Positions 31,383 through 43,687 of a DNA stretch of 58,973 nt are shown here, piece by piece; position 1 is the first letter of the stretch; every line of letters starts with the position of its first letter. Source of the DNA: Perkinsus olseni. Taxonomy: Eukaryota > Perkinsozoa > Perkinsida > Perkinsidae. The stretch lies in contig JABANP010000322.1 in the NCBI GenBank assembly GCA_013115135.1, positions 1-58,973 of the forward strand. The letters run 5' to 3'. The position numbers were made by a program, and so were the translations under genes. The notes beneath the pieces are model-generated. The model was not told the DNA's origin, did no database searches, and saw only the letters and a list, made by a program, of their open reading frames with translations.

Positions 31383-33426
31383 ATGATATCCAGTAACGAA
31401 GCCTTCAAAGCTTCATTATTAGAGCAGAGTAAAGCAGATGAGGAGGCCATCACTAAAAAGAAGTTAGCACAGGCTAAGAAGAAGGAAAAGTGAGAAGAGT
31501 CTTTATTATCCTACTGTTATTGATGTTATGATCATTATTAGGTATCGTTTAAGACAGAGGGCTATCAATCAACAGGCGAAATCAACATCATCATCAAATG
31601 ACAAAGAAGGGGAGGCTGCTCCTACCCTCCAAGGGACTAGGTTATAGGGATAGAGTTTTGGAGAGGAGGAAGGGTAGGAGTGGTATGGTAATAATAATGA
31701 CGATAATAATGATGATAGGTATATCAAACGAGATCAATGCAGCGGAGGCAGATTGGGATAAATACAATAAACTGAGTGTTGAAGAGTCCATGTATCTTGG
31801 TGGTGATGAGGCGACGACACATCTTGTTAAGGGCTTGGATACACAATTGGCCAATAGGATTAAAGATGAGATGAGAAAGAAGGCAGCCCAACAAGGGGTA
31901 CAAAGAGGAGAAGGAGGAGGAGGACATCGAGATGATGATGACCATTATAATAAGAATAAATCAACCGCCATACCTCCGCACACCACTAGCCAACATAGTA
32001 GTATGGGGAGTGGCATAACGAGGTAATAATGGTAGTAGCATGATAGTAGTGATAGATTGACGAAAGTTAACATAATCGTCAGATCATTATTCGGGCCGGG
32101 GCAACTGCATCCTCATCGTTATGGTATACCGATCATAATACAGAAGCAGACGAAACAGATCGGGCAAATGGGGCTGAATGCAAAGATCAAGGGCGCATCA
32201 AGGCGGTAGTAGTATTCATAATACAAGCTTAGGAGTATCCATTATTATGGTATCAGATTCTTGGATGGTAGATGTGCTTATAATATGAATATTGATCCTA
32301 ATGATGTTGAGGAATCAGTACCGATAGAAGTATATCAGCCAGTACAAGATAATAATGAGGATTGTGATACTAAATTATACGTCGCCAGGTGATGAGCTAA
32401 TACCACTGCTGTATTGCTACTATCATCATTATCGGTATTAGATATAACGAGGAGATAGTAACAGAGATGATCGCTGCTATGTTGCGCAAGAAGACTGGTG
32501 GCAAAAGATCGCCTGGTCAACACGCTGATAATAACAATATTCAGCAGCAGAGGGAAGATAATACAACAGAGGGAAGGTAGTAGTACTATGGGTGGTGCTT
32601 GTTGTGAGTGTCATCATCGTACGGTATGCACTAGGCTGTCATCTCAACGACAACAACAACCAGTGTCGCAGGCAAGAGCTGTTGATGGTGATGTTGATAT
32701 ATTCGCTTATGATGGTGGAGATGATAGGAATGATGACACCAAAGGCAACAGCAGCAGCAGCAGTGGTCAGGGTGTACTTGCAGGGAAGGTAGGAGTACTA
32801 CACCACTCCTTGGTAATGCCATAACTGCTAGACTAATGAGTGGCAACAATCAAACGAAGCGAGATCATCGCGGAACTATTTCGGAGGTGATCAGGAACAG
32901 CAGGAGGGGGAAGATACCAATGATGAAGGTACCAATGTCTATTATAACAGTATTGGGGGTCTATACAGTACATATCGCCAGTTACTAGACTAACAAAGGC
33001 TGTACATGAGCATCTTGTGGCGAAAAAGATAGAAAAGGAAGAGGAGAGTAGGATGTCCCTGAGGGGAGGTATTAGTGATCATGTAGTAATTGATGTGACG
33101 TTATTGTTATTGTTATAATCAGATTTCCTAGCTGGGGGTGATTATGATGAATGTTACGTTGGTTATGGTACATTGGAGGGGTTTGGACAGGATGTTGGTG
33201 TCGATAAGGAGTTGTTATCTAATAAGAATAATAAGAATAATAAGAGGAATAAACGAAAGGGGTAATAATGATGGTGGAGGGTGTACAGGAGGAGGAGGAG
33301 GTACATATAATTATCGTTAGGTTAGATGATGATGATGATGAAGATGGTACGAAGAAGTCAAAGATGGGCGAGAGTGCTCAACTGAAGGCCGTGATGAAGA
33401 GAGTTGAGGAGATGAAGGAAGGATGA
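31383..33426 (+). CDS. RED/IK-type spliceosomal factor
   Basis: RED (IK) is a component of the activated-spliceosome precursor (B complex). Matches run in family order: NEAFKASLL, then a Lys/Ala-rich helix and KYRLRQRAINQQAK; LGYRDRVLERRKG near 31640; SVEESMYLGGDEATTHLVKG near 31780-31830 (the RED hallmark YLGGD..HTHLVKGLD); RFLDGRCAYNMNIDPNDVEE near 32255-32310; YNEEIVTEMIAAMLRKKTGG near 32445; a disordered middle; DFLAGGDYDECYVGYGTLEG near 33125-33180; and AQLKAVMKRVEEMKEG with the stop at 33424-33426. Eight or more short introns. A frame change without an obvious GT-AG intron lies between about 31590 and 31650. The gene is shorter in the Arg/Glu-repeat region than animal RED. Confidence 0.8.
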
Positions 33427-33593
33427 TGACCAGGAGAAGGAATACGACCACGTTGATATCATCTGTCTTATGCTGTAATATTATTATCCGACTATAATCC
33501 TATAGATAATGATTATTTCCTCCTACTCCTCGTAGTTCTGTTATGGTTTGGGTTATCTTATTTCCATATACATCTCAGACTCGTTATACTAAC

Positions 33594-35036
33594 ATGGATG
33601 ATCGTCATCATACCACAACAACAACACGTCCGAATCTACAACGACCATCGTCATCCGAGGATGATATTGCTGTGACCATGCGGCCCACCAATACTGATGC
33701 TAACTCTAATACCGAGGGAAAGAAGAAGGAGGAACAGCAGCAGCAGCAGCAGGATACGTATACCTCGTTAAAAGATGTAATACCATTATTATCACTATGC
33801 ACATACCATTCATCATCATCATCCGGCAGAGTATTTCCACTAGCTGCTCCTCTCGAATATAGCGCTATGAATGATGCTCGATTTCGGATGTCATGACGAG
33901 GAATCGCGAATCTAGAGGGTATCATCATCATCATTAGCACATCATCAGCAAGATATAGTCATAATCGTGATATCATCATGTTGCATCGCCTCATGTATGA
34001 AGGCATCCTTTCATCAAACAACTGAGGGCTCTGTGATGTATACCCGAGTATGTCGTTATTATTATTGTCATCATTCCCATCCTAGATTGGCTTACCATGG
34101 TTATATTTTGGGGATAAATATATGGCCAAGAATATGATCAATCTGAGAAAACATAATATCAAATACGTAATAACACCACGGTCATCATGGCGATCATACT
34201 CATCATGATGTAATCGTAGATACTAAATTGTACACCTACAAAGACAGAAGGGGGTGTACCAAATTATCATAATAGTAGTAGCAGTGGTGGTGTGGTATTC
34301 GAGTATTGTAGATTACCGATGCAGGACAACGGCACGGAGAGTCTGAGTTTATGGTGAGAATAATAACGATACAATAATACTCGATGATAGTAATCCTTTA
34401 ACTAGGTATGATACTGCATGGAACTTTATTGATAGATGCCGAATAAGGGAAGATGGCAATGTAATGCATGATAGCAATATCATCATTCTTACTATTATGA
34501 TTATATACTAGTGGCAATGTTATTACCATTCTTCAGATACTAGTACATTGTAATTGGGGACAATCCAGATCAGTTAGTATAGTAATAAGTTACCTTATCA
34601 AGTAATAATAATCATCATGTTGATACAACATCGACTAGTACTAGTCAGATATTATCGGTATTCATACGAAGACGCATTAGAAGCAGTACAGAAGGCTAGA
34701 CCAGAGGCCGTACCGAATGAGTCATTCTGTAAACAGCTTGTCAAACTATCAAAGCAATTACGAAGTACTTCGTGCTATCCCTGCTATCAAGTCATTGTAT
34801 GTCCTTCGGCAGTTACTAAGGATTATGCATCGATTGCATCACCACAGCAGCATAGGACTCGTCAAGAAGAAGTTAAAAGGCGTCATCAGTGTCTAGGGCC
34901 AGCGCCCCCAGCTTTCCTTGATAATAAAAGACAACGTTTGTTAACAGCAGCAGCAGCAGCTGTGGATTCTACTCTGTCATCGTCCTCATCAAGGCAAAGA
35001 ATGATTGGTCCAACTTTACCATCATCTGCAACATAA
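33594..35036 (+). CDS. Dual-specificity protein phosphatase
   Basis: Cysteine phosphatase acting on phospho-Ser/Thr and phospho-Tyr. After a disordered N-terminus from the ATG at 33594, exons give YMAKNMINLRKHNIKYV near 34120-34170, CRLPMQDNGTESLS near 34310-34350, AWNFIDRCRIREDGNVM near 34430-34465 and the catalytic loop VHCNWGQSRSVSIVISYLIK at about 34543-34602 (Cys and Arg of HCxxGxxRS present). YSYEDALEAVQKARPEAVPN follows near 34660-34710. The order is that of the DSP domain. A Ser/Arg/Gln-rich tail ends at 35036. Several introns, some with ATC/ATT repeats. The substrate is unknown; it could be a MAP-kinase-type or atypical DUSP. Confidence 0.75.
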
Positions 35037-35126
35037 CGTATCATTATCACATTAAACAGCATGTTGTGTACTATAACACGGAAGTGGTACAATAACAACA
35101 GATAAATCATGTGAACACCATCACAA

Positions 35127-36141
35127 CTACATGCTCATCTTCTTACAAATACCCTCCATCTGTCTACTATTAAGATCATCATCACTTCCCCTCCTAGGGG
35201 CATCAATGGCTCTCTTGATAACATCACAGGTCATTGGTATACCCATGTATACCGACGGTATATCAGCCTTAGATATCTTCTTAGATATATGCGAATACTT
35301 GATAAATTTATTACCATCAATAGGGGCATTGAGACATTGTCCACTATGAAACATATAACCATCATTATACTCGGAGTATTTTAATGTAACTTCACCTTTA
35401 CCACCCATATACGGTATATAGCATAATGATCCATCTTGTTGTGGTGTAGTATCGATACCACTACTACAGATGCTCTTCATTGTTTTGAATAGAACCTACT
35501 GCCCGGATGACATGTCTACGATAGTAATATAATCAACATTCACCTCGAGCTGATGATACATTTGTGAAGTAGGAATTGATGCCATCTGGTGGTGACCATG
35601 ATGCAATGTATTATGTACATCATTACAGTCGTGGGCACCGTCAATACCTGAATACTATCATCATCGAGAGTTGTGTTAAGTCTGCTGTTATTATTATTAC
35701 GTAAAAGGTTATCCTTCATAAGCGGATAACCTTCAACATCATTAAGATTTACTAAATGATTACCACATTTAATTTCAACACCTTGATAGACACCATCATC
35801 AACAGCGGCTTGAGTAGAAGTGAATGCAACCTGCATACCGAATACCTCAGCATAACAGCGATCTTCATGAACCTAATAAATAACCATCATTAGTAGTTCT
35901 ACATATACACGACTACTGTTGATGCAACATGGTCTGCTGCTGCTGCTGTTGCCTCTGGTGAACCTACTCCGAACCTTCTCACATTAATACCACCATAAGA
36001 GTAGCATCCACTCAGGTATAGGCTACAATCCACAACACCATACAACGATGATGATGCCATCAGCTTAGCCTACCTCATCAACATACCAACAGCGATGACG
36101 GTTGTGGCGTATGGCAGGTCATGTTTATTCGTAGTATGCAT
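35127..36141 (-). CDS. Predicted secreted protein of unknown function
   Basis: Exon 1 starts at the ATG at 36141 with a signal-peptide-like stretch (LPYATTVIAVGMLM). A GT-AG intron then joins to SLYLSGCYSYGGINVRRFGV. Next exons: VHEDRCYAEVFGMQVAFTST near 35815-35875, GVYQGVEIKCGNHLVNLNDV near 35730-35790, then GSLCYIPYMGGKGEVTLKYS near 35390-35440, FHSGQCLNAPIDGNKF near 35290-35345 and IPMTCDVIKRAIDAPRRG near 35190-35240. The stop is at 35127-35129. Six or so cysteines suggest an extracellular fold. It is divergent from formate dehydrogenase with a shared upstream region of about 200 bp. No family recognised. Confidence 0.55.
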
Positions 36142-36361
36142 TTTCCTGAGGTATTTATAATGACTGGGGGTTTATGGAAATGTATTACCGCACCAAGTGA
36201 GGCGAGCGAAGGAAAAGCCGATGGTCCATTACCATGTTGGGTGCTACGGCAAGAAAGTGAAGAAGGGGGTTTGGTTCGATCATGATGGCGAACGCTTGAT
36301 GGTGTACGCGTGTAATGGCACGCGTATACAGAACGTAGTGGAGGTAGTGCTCATTATTATC

Positions 36362-37547
36362 ATGCCGGCTAGTCGTGGTAAGGTTGTATGCGTGTTGTAT
36401 GATGATCCAATTACTGGATATCCACCTAAGTATGCTAGAGATGATATACCCACTATAAGTAATTATCCCGGTGGCCAGACTGCACCAACCCCTAAAGATG
36501 TGCATTTCAAGGCTGGTACTCTACTCGGTTGTGTATCCGGTGAACTTGGTATCCGTCAGTTGGTGGAAAAACATGGTTATGAGTTTGTTGTAACATCTGA
36601 TAAGGATGGTGATGGATGTGAATTTGAGAAGCATCTACCTGATGCAGTTGTCGTTATTAGTCAACCATTTTGGCCTGCTTATTTGACCGAAAAGCGTATC
36701 CAGATGGCATCCAAGTTGAAGCTATGCATCACTGCTGGTATTGGATCTGATCATGTTGATTTGGAAGCAGCTTGCAATAATAATGTTACCGTAGCTGAAG
36801 TCACATATTCTAATTCTATATCCGTTAGCGAACATGTTGTTATGCTCATCTTAAGTCTGGTACGCAATTACATACCTTGTTACAAAACGGTCGTTGAAGG
36901 TGGTTGGAACATAGCCGACTGTGTTAGTAGATCTTATGATGTTGAAGGCATGCACATTGGCACTGTTGCTGCTGGTAGGATTGGACTAGCTGTACTCAAG
37001 CGTCTAAAGCCGTTTGATGTGCATCTTCATTATACTGATCATTATCGTCTATCGGAAGATGTTGAGAAGGAGCTTGGTTTGATCTATCACGATAGCGTCG
37101 AGGATATGGTTAAAGTATGTGATGTTGTTACCATAAATTGCCCACTACATCCTCAAACTGAACATCTATTTGATGCTACTCTCCTAAGTAAAGATGAAGA
37201 AAGGTGCTTACCTAGTTAACACAGCTAGAGGTAAGATATGCGATAGAGATGCTATAAGGGCGTCATTGGAGGCGGGTCATCTGGGTGGTTATGCTGGTGA
37301 TGTATGGTTCCCTCAGCCTGCTCCAGAAGATCATCCATGGAGAGATATGCCACATCATGCAATGACACCTCATGTGAGTGGTACTACACTATCAGCTCAA
37401 ACACGTTATGCTGCTGGTACTGCTGAGATACTCGAAGCCTTTTTTGATGGTAAGCCTCTACGTAATGAGTATCTTATTGTTGATAAAGGTCATCTTGCTG
37501 GTGCTGGTAAACATTCTTATACTCAAGGTGATGCAACGAAGGGGTAG
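36362..37547 (+). CDS. NAD-dependent formate dehydrogenase, ORF interrupted by a +1 frameshift
   Basis: Oxidises formate to CO2 with NAD+. It is a D-2-hydroxyacid dehydrogenase-fold enzyme. From MPASRGKVVCVLYDDPITGY (36362) the frame carries SQPFWPAYLT, ITAGIGSDHVDLEAA, the Rossmann motif GTVAAGRIGLAVL and INCPLHPQTEHLFD. It runs out at 37217-37219, 24 nt after the true continuation begins at 37194 in the +1 frame: MKKGAYLVNTARGKICDRDA, WFPQPAPEDHPWRDMPHH, MTPHVSGTTLSAQTRYAAGT. One extra G (37193) between SK and MKKG explains the break; without reading through it the product lacks the catalytic Arg, Gln and His. There are no introns, unlike nearly all neighbours, which hints at transfer. The frame is open upstream to 36221 (another ATG), so the start is uncertain. 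Confidence 0.88.
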
Positions 37548-38038
37548 TGAAGAAGCCTCGAAGTATCATAAACATAGGAATATTCGTTACGAGAATGAAA
37601 CTACTACCACCCCTACTCCTGTGTCTAATGGTTATGAGAAGAATAAGAAACGCAGGTTATAGATGAACAGACGAGGAAGCTGCTGATCATAATCATAATC
37701 CTCATCGTTTTGTTGATACGTTGATCACACAATCACCGGAGTATGAAGGGGAGGAGAAGGTGGTTATTATTATCATAGTTTTACCATGGACTTGTGTCCT
37801 CGCCAGCCGTCCTAGCAGTCATTGATTTTTTGCTAATATCGAATATGGGTTTTTCCACATCAGTCATCACTGATGGTGTAGTAGAAGATAGTAGAGTTTT
37901 TATACTTACCTGTCTGAGGGGACAAGACCAGTTTCCATGAGTAGTTCTACTGACTTGTGTGAGGAGGAGTGGTCAATCATCACTGTCATCAACTCATCGA
38001 CAACACGGCAAATATATAGAAACAGTATGGTAATAGGT
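37548..38038. other. Intergenic between convergent genes
   Basis: Spacer between the formate dehydrogenase and TAP42 genes. A weak open frame after the dehydrogenase stop (about 37560-37660) is basic and probably 3' UTR. I see no other feature. Confidence 0.5.
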
Positions 38039-39197
38039 TTAACCAATATTGGTCATTTTATTGCCAGCTCCTCTGGGGTGATCATCTTTCCAATCATCCC
38101 ATTTACGCGCCTTCAACTCCGCTTCTTCATCGCTGTTGTCATCACTACTGCTATCGGAAGAAGCATCACCCTCTCGGGGTTGCTCTTGTTGATTGTTTGA
38201 CGATGAGATGAGATTCTGCTGCTCAAGTCTAGCCCATTCATCAAGAGTCATAGTTGGCATAGGTATATCGGGTCTGAGGTAATTATCAACTACATTATTA
38301 ACTATGATGGTATTACTTGAACACTTGATCTCTAACATTCAATCTGTTCCTTCTTGATTCAGGAGCAGCAACAGTAGGGGCATCCAATCGTACAACCCAT
38401 GGTTGTCGCCTCTCCATGGTCGCCGGTGCATGGCGTAGGCTGAAGACTAATGATAATTACTCATAGACGACGGGAGCATAACCTTACTCATTCTCTCGAC
38501 CACGACCACGATCATCATCGTCACAATCGGCTTCTCTCTGTTGAAGACACTTAATCTCGATCTCTAGCATTCTAACCTCATCCACAGATAACAACGTAAA
38601 GTATTTAATCAGGGATATATAACAATCTCGTTCGAACTCCTCATCATCATCATCCTTGCCATTGTTAAGATGATACTTTATATTCATATATTTCTGTTTC
38701 AGCCGCTTTTCCTCTCTTCGTCTATTTATTTTAGCATCTCTGTCGTCACCAGTTCCCAATAATGACGAATGATAATCAATTATCTTCAACCTTGCTGTTA
38801 TGATGGTTATAAACTGTTTCAAGTAAGTTTTAACCTTCATAAGATTCTTACTGCTCCTCTTGGTAATTGCCATACAATCTATATAATGGCTCATACAATC
38901 AGCAATTACATAAGGTAAAGTTAGAAGTAACAAAGAATCTGTATGAACTTCTTCGACATCATCGTCTTCATTATTAGATAATGTATATCCTTCAGACTGC
39001 AATGATTGTTGTAGATCCATGAAGGCTTCACATAGAGATCTCCACCATCCTTCTTTTCCTCTTTCTCCATCATCATGATCAACTCGCTGTCCTCTCGCTA
39101 GGTCAGGATGCCCTGCTGGTATATAAATATTATCAAAGTAATAATTGAAGGCTTGTAATGGATTATCGAAGGACGATATACTCTTAAAGTTTGACAT
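38039..39197 (-). CDS. TAP42/IGBP1-like PP2A-binding protein
   Basis: TAP42 (alpha4) binds PP2A-type catalytic subunits downstream of TOR signalling. The first exon (38484-39197) is a helical N-terminal domain with DNPLQAFNYYFDNIYIPAGH, LPYVIADCMSHYIDCMA and NRRREEKRLKQKYMNIKYH. A middle exon near 38345-38450 has LRHAPATMERRQPWVVRLDA. The last exon ends with the family's C-terminal block: MPTMTLDEWARLEQQNL, an acidic stretch, and RKWDDWKDDHPRGAGNKMTN before the stop at 38039-38041. The order and the RxWDxxKDxxPRGxGN motif are diagnostic. Length (about 330 residues) is normal. At least two introns. Confidence 0.85.
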
Positions 39198-39608
39198 ACT
39201 TTATAACAACAAGTATAACCGCCGCCCTGCACAATTGTAATCCATTTGCCCATCCATCTACTAGAACAACACAACAACGTCCTGATGGATGAAAGCTTCG
39301 ACGACGATGACGACGATGGATCAGCACTATTACTTCTATCAATGATGGGAGTAGTAATAGGAATAACGACGGTGGAATCATCGCCTTTTGGGGTGTCTTA
39401 TCATTACATTTCTTAGTACAGTGTTTGTTATTGTTGTTGATTAACCATTGCCTTCTCGATGGGGCTACGAGAGATGGTACGAGTATTGGTATAGAGTAGC
39501 AATAATGCTACCACTGCTGCTGCTGACGCTGATGCTTATGATGATGACGATGTTGATAATATAATACTGAGGTCACATCAAAAGCATATCATCATTATCA
39601 TAGGAGGA

Positions 39609-42600
39609 TTAATCAACATCCATATCCTTAGGGGAGGCCTCATGTTTAGTAGAAGCATCAGGCGAGGAACTATCGACCTCTTCAACAGTAGGGCCGCCAG
39701 CACCTCCCTCCTCTTCGCTAGATTCACCATTATCGCCGCCAGCAGCAGCAGGAGTATCATCAGCAGAAGGAGACTCGGACGCATCATTGGTCGTGGTGCT
39801 CTGCTGCTTCTCTTCCTTCTTGGGGGGCTTCTCAGATAATATACCATCAGCTAGTTTAATAAGAGCATCAGTCTTAGCATTGAGGTCAGCTACAGTATAA
39901 ACTGGGGTATCATAGAGAGGTTGACGTGCCTGTAATGCCTTCTGCTGAGATAACCATGATTCCAACTTCTGACACTCATCAATGATATGCTGCTTCCTTT
40001 CAATAGCAATATGTGAGTAAGCAACATCAGGTGACTGTGCTAAGGATCTATACTTCTGTATAGCATCTTGTGTCTTAGCTTCTGCCTCTGGTCTCAAGGA
40101 TGCTTCTGATGCACGATACTCAGCTCCATCTCCCAATGGTCGTATCGCTATCAACTTATCCATATACTCAGCTTTGGTAGCCTGAACACCATGATAATGA
40201 TCATCATCATCTGCTCTGCTAGAGGTGAAGGGTTATTACATCGTAATGGTCGTATATCCAATCCTCAGTTTGCATAAGTATATTAGATAGTTCATCTCTC
40301 TGTGCAGCACTCAGGAACTCATACCACTTTGGATGATGGTGAACTTATCTTATCCCTGATCAGCAGTAGTAGTAGTACTAGCATCATGAGTACCACCATC
40401 ATCAGCACCTACCTGCTCTCGAATACATAACTCTCCAATTCATTTCGCTTCTCATCAGTCTCAGCAACTTCTCTATCAATACCCCTCATCTTGGACTCAT
40501 CATCCTCAGCAGCAATGAGCTGCTCTTCCGTCATGCCGGGTACACCACAACCTGCCACATAAAACAATAACAACAATAGCGATGATGATGATGCATTACG
40601 TATGATGGGTATCTCAGTCTTCTTGGTACGTGTCTTGGTCTTCGTAACTTCAACCTCTTCATACTCTTCCTTATCACTAGCAGCAGTCTGAAAGCAACGA
40701 GCAATAATAATGACACATTGATAGCAGCAGCATTGTAGTGTTTACCACTACTACCTCAGCAGGCTGCATATTAACATCATGATCAGCATTAGTAGTGGTA
40801 GTAGCTGAAGGGGAGGCGTCCGGCATGTTCACATCATCATCAGCACCAGCAGGTTGTTGTTGTTGCTTGTCTTTAGGTCGACGTTCCTTCTCAACAACTT
40901 GATATTCCTCTTCCTCAATCATAGTGGCATTCTCTATGCTGAACGTACCGTGTAGACTGAGCTTAGCTCTAACTTTAATCTTCTTGGGAGCACCATCACT
41001 ATGAGGGACTTGCACAGTGAATCTTCCGAGCGACGCATCCTTCGAGTTAGGATACTGGGCCCATAGATCGAAGGCATCCTTACGATAGAAAGTGAGCATC
41101 TTAACCATATTCAGCGTCGACCGTGGTTGGAAAACTTCAGTCCTTTTAATAGATGCAGAACCATCAGAAGTATCATCATCAGCTCGTTCGTGTTGTTGTT
41201 CACTATCATCACCAGTACTAGTTGCTGCTGCTGCGGCCTTCCATGCAACCTCAACACCTTGCTGGGTGAAATCAGTGACAGCGAAGTCCCTGAAAAGAGG
41301 AATGATGAGTGAGGCTGTTTGGGAGTGTTGTATATTACCTAACCTTGAATAACGGTGACAACATGGCGGCTTGTAGTGCACAACCACGAGCAACGCATTC
41401 ATCAGCATTAAGGGTTCGGGATAGATCCTTGTGGAGGGTATCAACAATGGTACGTTGTATGAATGGCACGCGAGATACACCACCAATGATCTCAACAGAA
41501 TGTAGATCATCAGCAGTAACATTGGCCTCCTTCAATGCTCGGTCCATTACTGATTGCATCTTACCAATCATTGGGGTACATAACTCCTCCAACTTATCAC
41601 GAGTTACAACAGCATTCTGAAAACAACAAGAAAAGAATACTAATGAATAGCACTCTTAAATGATGATGATGATAAGGACCTACAATATCTTCATCTTCCA
41701 TCAAGCATTCAATCCCCAATACCGCCTCATTGTTGGCAGATAAGATCTTCTTCACCTTGTTCACAGCCTCCTCGAGCTTAAATCTAGCTTTAGCATTCTT
41801 CAGAGGGTCCAAACCTGTCTTCTTAGTAAACTCTTGACTATAATGTTCCATCAACAATTGATCAATATATCGACCACCAACAGTGGTATCAATAGCCTCA
41901 CCAAGTACAGTAAGATGGCTCTTAGTGAACTTAACGACGGAGCAACCAAAGTGTGATGCACCAACGGAAGTGAATGCTACTATAGTTGGCTTAGTAATAT
42001 CATCACTGAACTCGTTAGAACGATAAATACCGTATGCTAGTGCAGTAGCCGTGGAATCATTCATAACCCTTAAACAGTTGAGGCCAGCAATGCGAGCAGC
42101 GTCCAATACAGCGTGACGATGGGTATCTTGGAAATATGATGGTACAGCGATAACAACATCTTTACTATTGGATGAGGTAAATGCATCAGCAGTATCTTTC
42201 AACTTAGATAATAACATAGATGTAACGACAGTAGCTGACAATACCCTCTCCTCACCAAGATAGGATACACGATAACCAGCAGTACCTGAATATTACCAAC
42301 CATTACCAAGAGAGTACCCCTACTGTTGTTGTTGTTGTTACCATCATCAGCAATAGCATTATCACATATCTGGAAGAACTTCTCCTTCTTGAGCTCCTCA
42401 TCATCAGGCGATGATCTTCCCAATAGTTGTTTAGGGTTACGGCACGTATTCTTATAATTTGATTTTATGGACGTCATAGCAGCTTCGCCTGATGATGATG
42501 ACGAGAGTCCCCTGATCATCACTAGCAGCATGCTTATTAGTACCGATTAATCTGTTTTTATCAGTAAATCCAACCACACAGGGAGTCTTCCTTTCTGACA

Positions 42601-42691
42601 CCTCATTCCGTACAATGTCTACCACACCTCGCCCAACTGATGCAACAATAGCATCAGCAGTACCCAAATCAATACCAATAACACCAGACAT
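39609..42691 (-). CDS. HSP110-type (HSP70 superfamily) chaperone
   Basis: Nucleotide-exchange factor and holdase for HSP70. Exon 1 starts at the ATG at 42691: MSGVIGIDLGTADAIVASVG, RNEVSERKTPCVVGF, KNRLIG. The next exons carry SIKSNYKNTCRNPKQLLGR, DVVIAVPSYFQDTHRHAVLD with RVMNDSTATALAYGIY near 42050-42170, FGCSVVKFTKSHLTVLGEAI, and VEIIGGVSRVPFIQRTI near 41450-41510. The substrate-binding half follows: EVFQPRSTLNMVKMLTFYRK near 41100, an acidic loop, MTEEQLIAAEDDESKMRGID near 40490-40530, KWYEFLSAAQRDELSNILMQ near 40270-40335, and a helical lid ending in an acidic MDVD tail at 39609. The long acidic loop, the RNEVSERKTPCVV N-terminus and total length (over 750 residues) favour HSP110/SSE over canonical HSP70. 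About eight exons. Confidence 0.88.
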
Positions 42692-42859
42692 AATCACAAC
42701 AATAACTACTACAAGGAACGTAAGCTCTACTAAACTCCCCCACCACACAAGGCCCCCTGTCATAAATGCGACTAGCGCACGCCATTCCAATCGATATGGG
42801 CGCAACTATTCTGCTGTCTACTCCCCATCATAGATTGTTTGACGATTGCGTCTGGTACT
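42692..42859. promoter_or_regulatory. Bidirectional promoter region, HSP110 and TBP-like 1
   Basis: 168-bp gap between two divergent starts. It must hold both promoters. I see no TATA box or heat-shock element that I can support. Confidence 0.4.
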
Positions 42860-43687
42860 ATGAGTATGTCTGGTCCATCTAGCATTCTCACTCCGGACTA
42901 TTTTTTTGAAGGTGGTGGTGGTGATAACCGCAATAACCTCACATCAATCGATGATGCATTACTAGCAACAACTGACGATCAACAACAACAACAAGGAGAA
43001 GAAGAAGACCAGCATCAGCAGCAGCAGCAGCCTCTGTCTACAGAGGATGGGGCTATGGTTAAGCATAATAATGGTTATGTTGCTACTAATGATATTGATG
43101 ATGTTGCCAAATAATATGATACCTGATGGTATGAATCCAGTATTGGACAATGTTGTCGCATCCTTCGAGCTCTGCGTAAATGATGATGCTGATATTATTG
43201 ATATCAAAGACATTGCTTTTAAACTCCGTAATTGTGAGTATAACCCTCGTAAACAGAATTGTGCGGTAATCAGATTTACTAACCCTACTAAAGCCACTTG
43301 CCACATTTATCGTAATGGCAAGGTTATGATTAATGGTGCATATACTATTGAATTAGCAAAGAAGGCTGGTAAAAAAGTAGTAAAGCTCCTTAGGAAGATT
43401 ACACATAATCCTAGTATAAAGTTGAATAACTTTAAAGTTGAGAATATGATAGCATCAGTTGATGTAAGATTCCCAATACGTTTGGAAAGGTTAGCCTATG
43501 ATCATAGTGCATATGCTACTTACGAACCTGAGTTATCCCCTGGCTTAACATTCCGACTGTTCGATCCTAAAATGGTTATTATGATATATGTATCTGGTAA
43601 GATATCTTTTGTTGGTGCCAGGACATTAGAAGATATTACCAAAGCATTCTGCAGTATATATCCATTATTAACACAATACAAACATTG
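42860..43687 (+). CDS. TBP-like protein 1, diverged TATA-binding protein
   Basis: Saddle-fold core promoter factor with two direct repeats: IAFKLRNCEYNPRKQ, AVIRFTNPTKATCHIYRNGK near 43220-43320, and FKVENMIASVDVRFPIRLER, YATYEPELSPGLTFRLF, MIMIYVSGKISFVGAR near 43430-43620. Against canonical TBP the four DNA-intercalating Phe positions read Gln, Tyr, Ser, Tyr. The N-terminus from the ATG at 42860 is acidic and Gln-rich, as in its neighbour. The N-terminal frame meets TAA at 43112-43114, while the core is in the +1 frame from at least 43101. Homology of IPDGMNPVL with IPESVYPVL of the next copy shows that this junction is coding. The core could start at the ATG at 43101 or 43116, or a +1 shift occurs after AAA (43109-43111). 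Divergent from HSP110. Confidence 0.8.

Noticed and set aside
43050..43140. A 66-nt GT-AG intron (starting GTTATG, ending AATCCAG) that would repair the TBP-like 1 frame
   Set aside because: It would remove IPDGMNP, which is homologous to IPESVYP in the other copies. Kept as an alternative, not as the main model.
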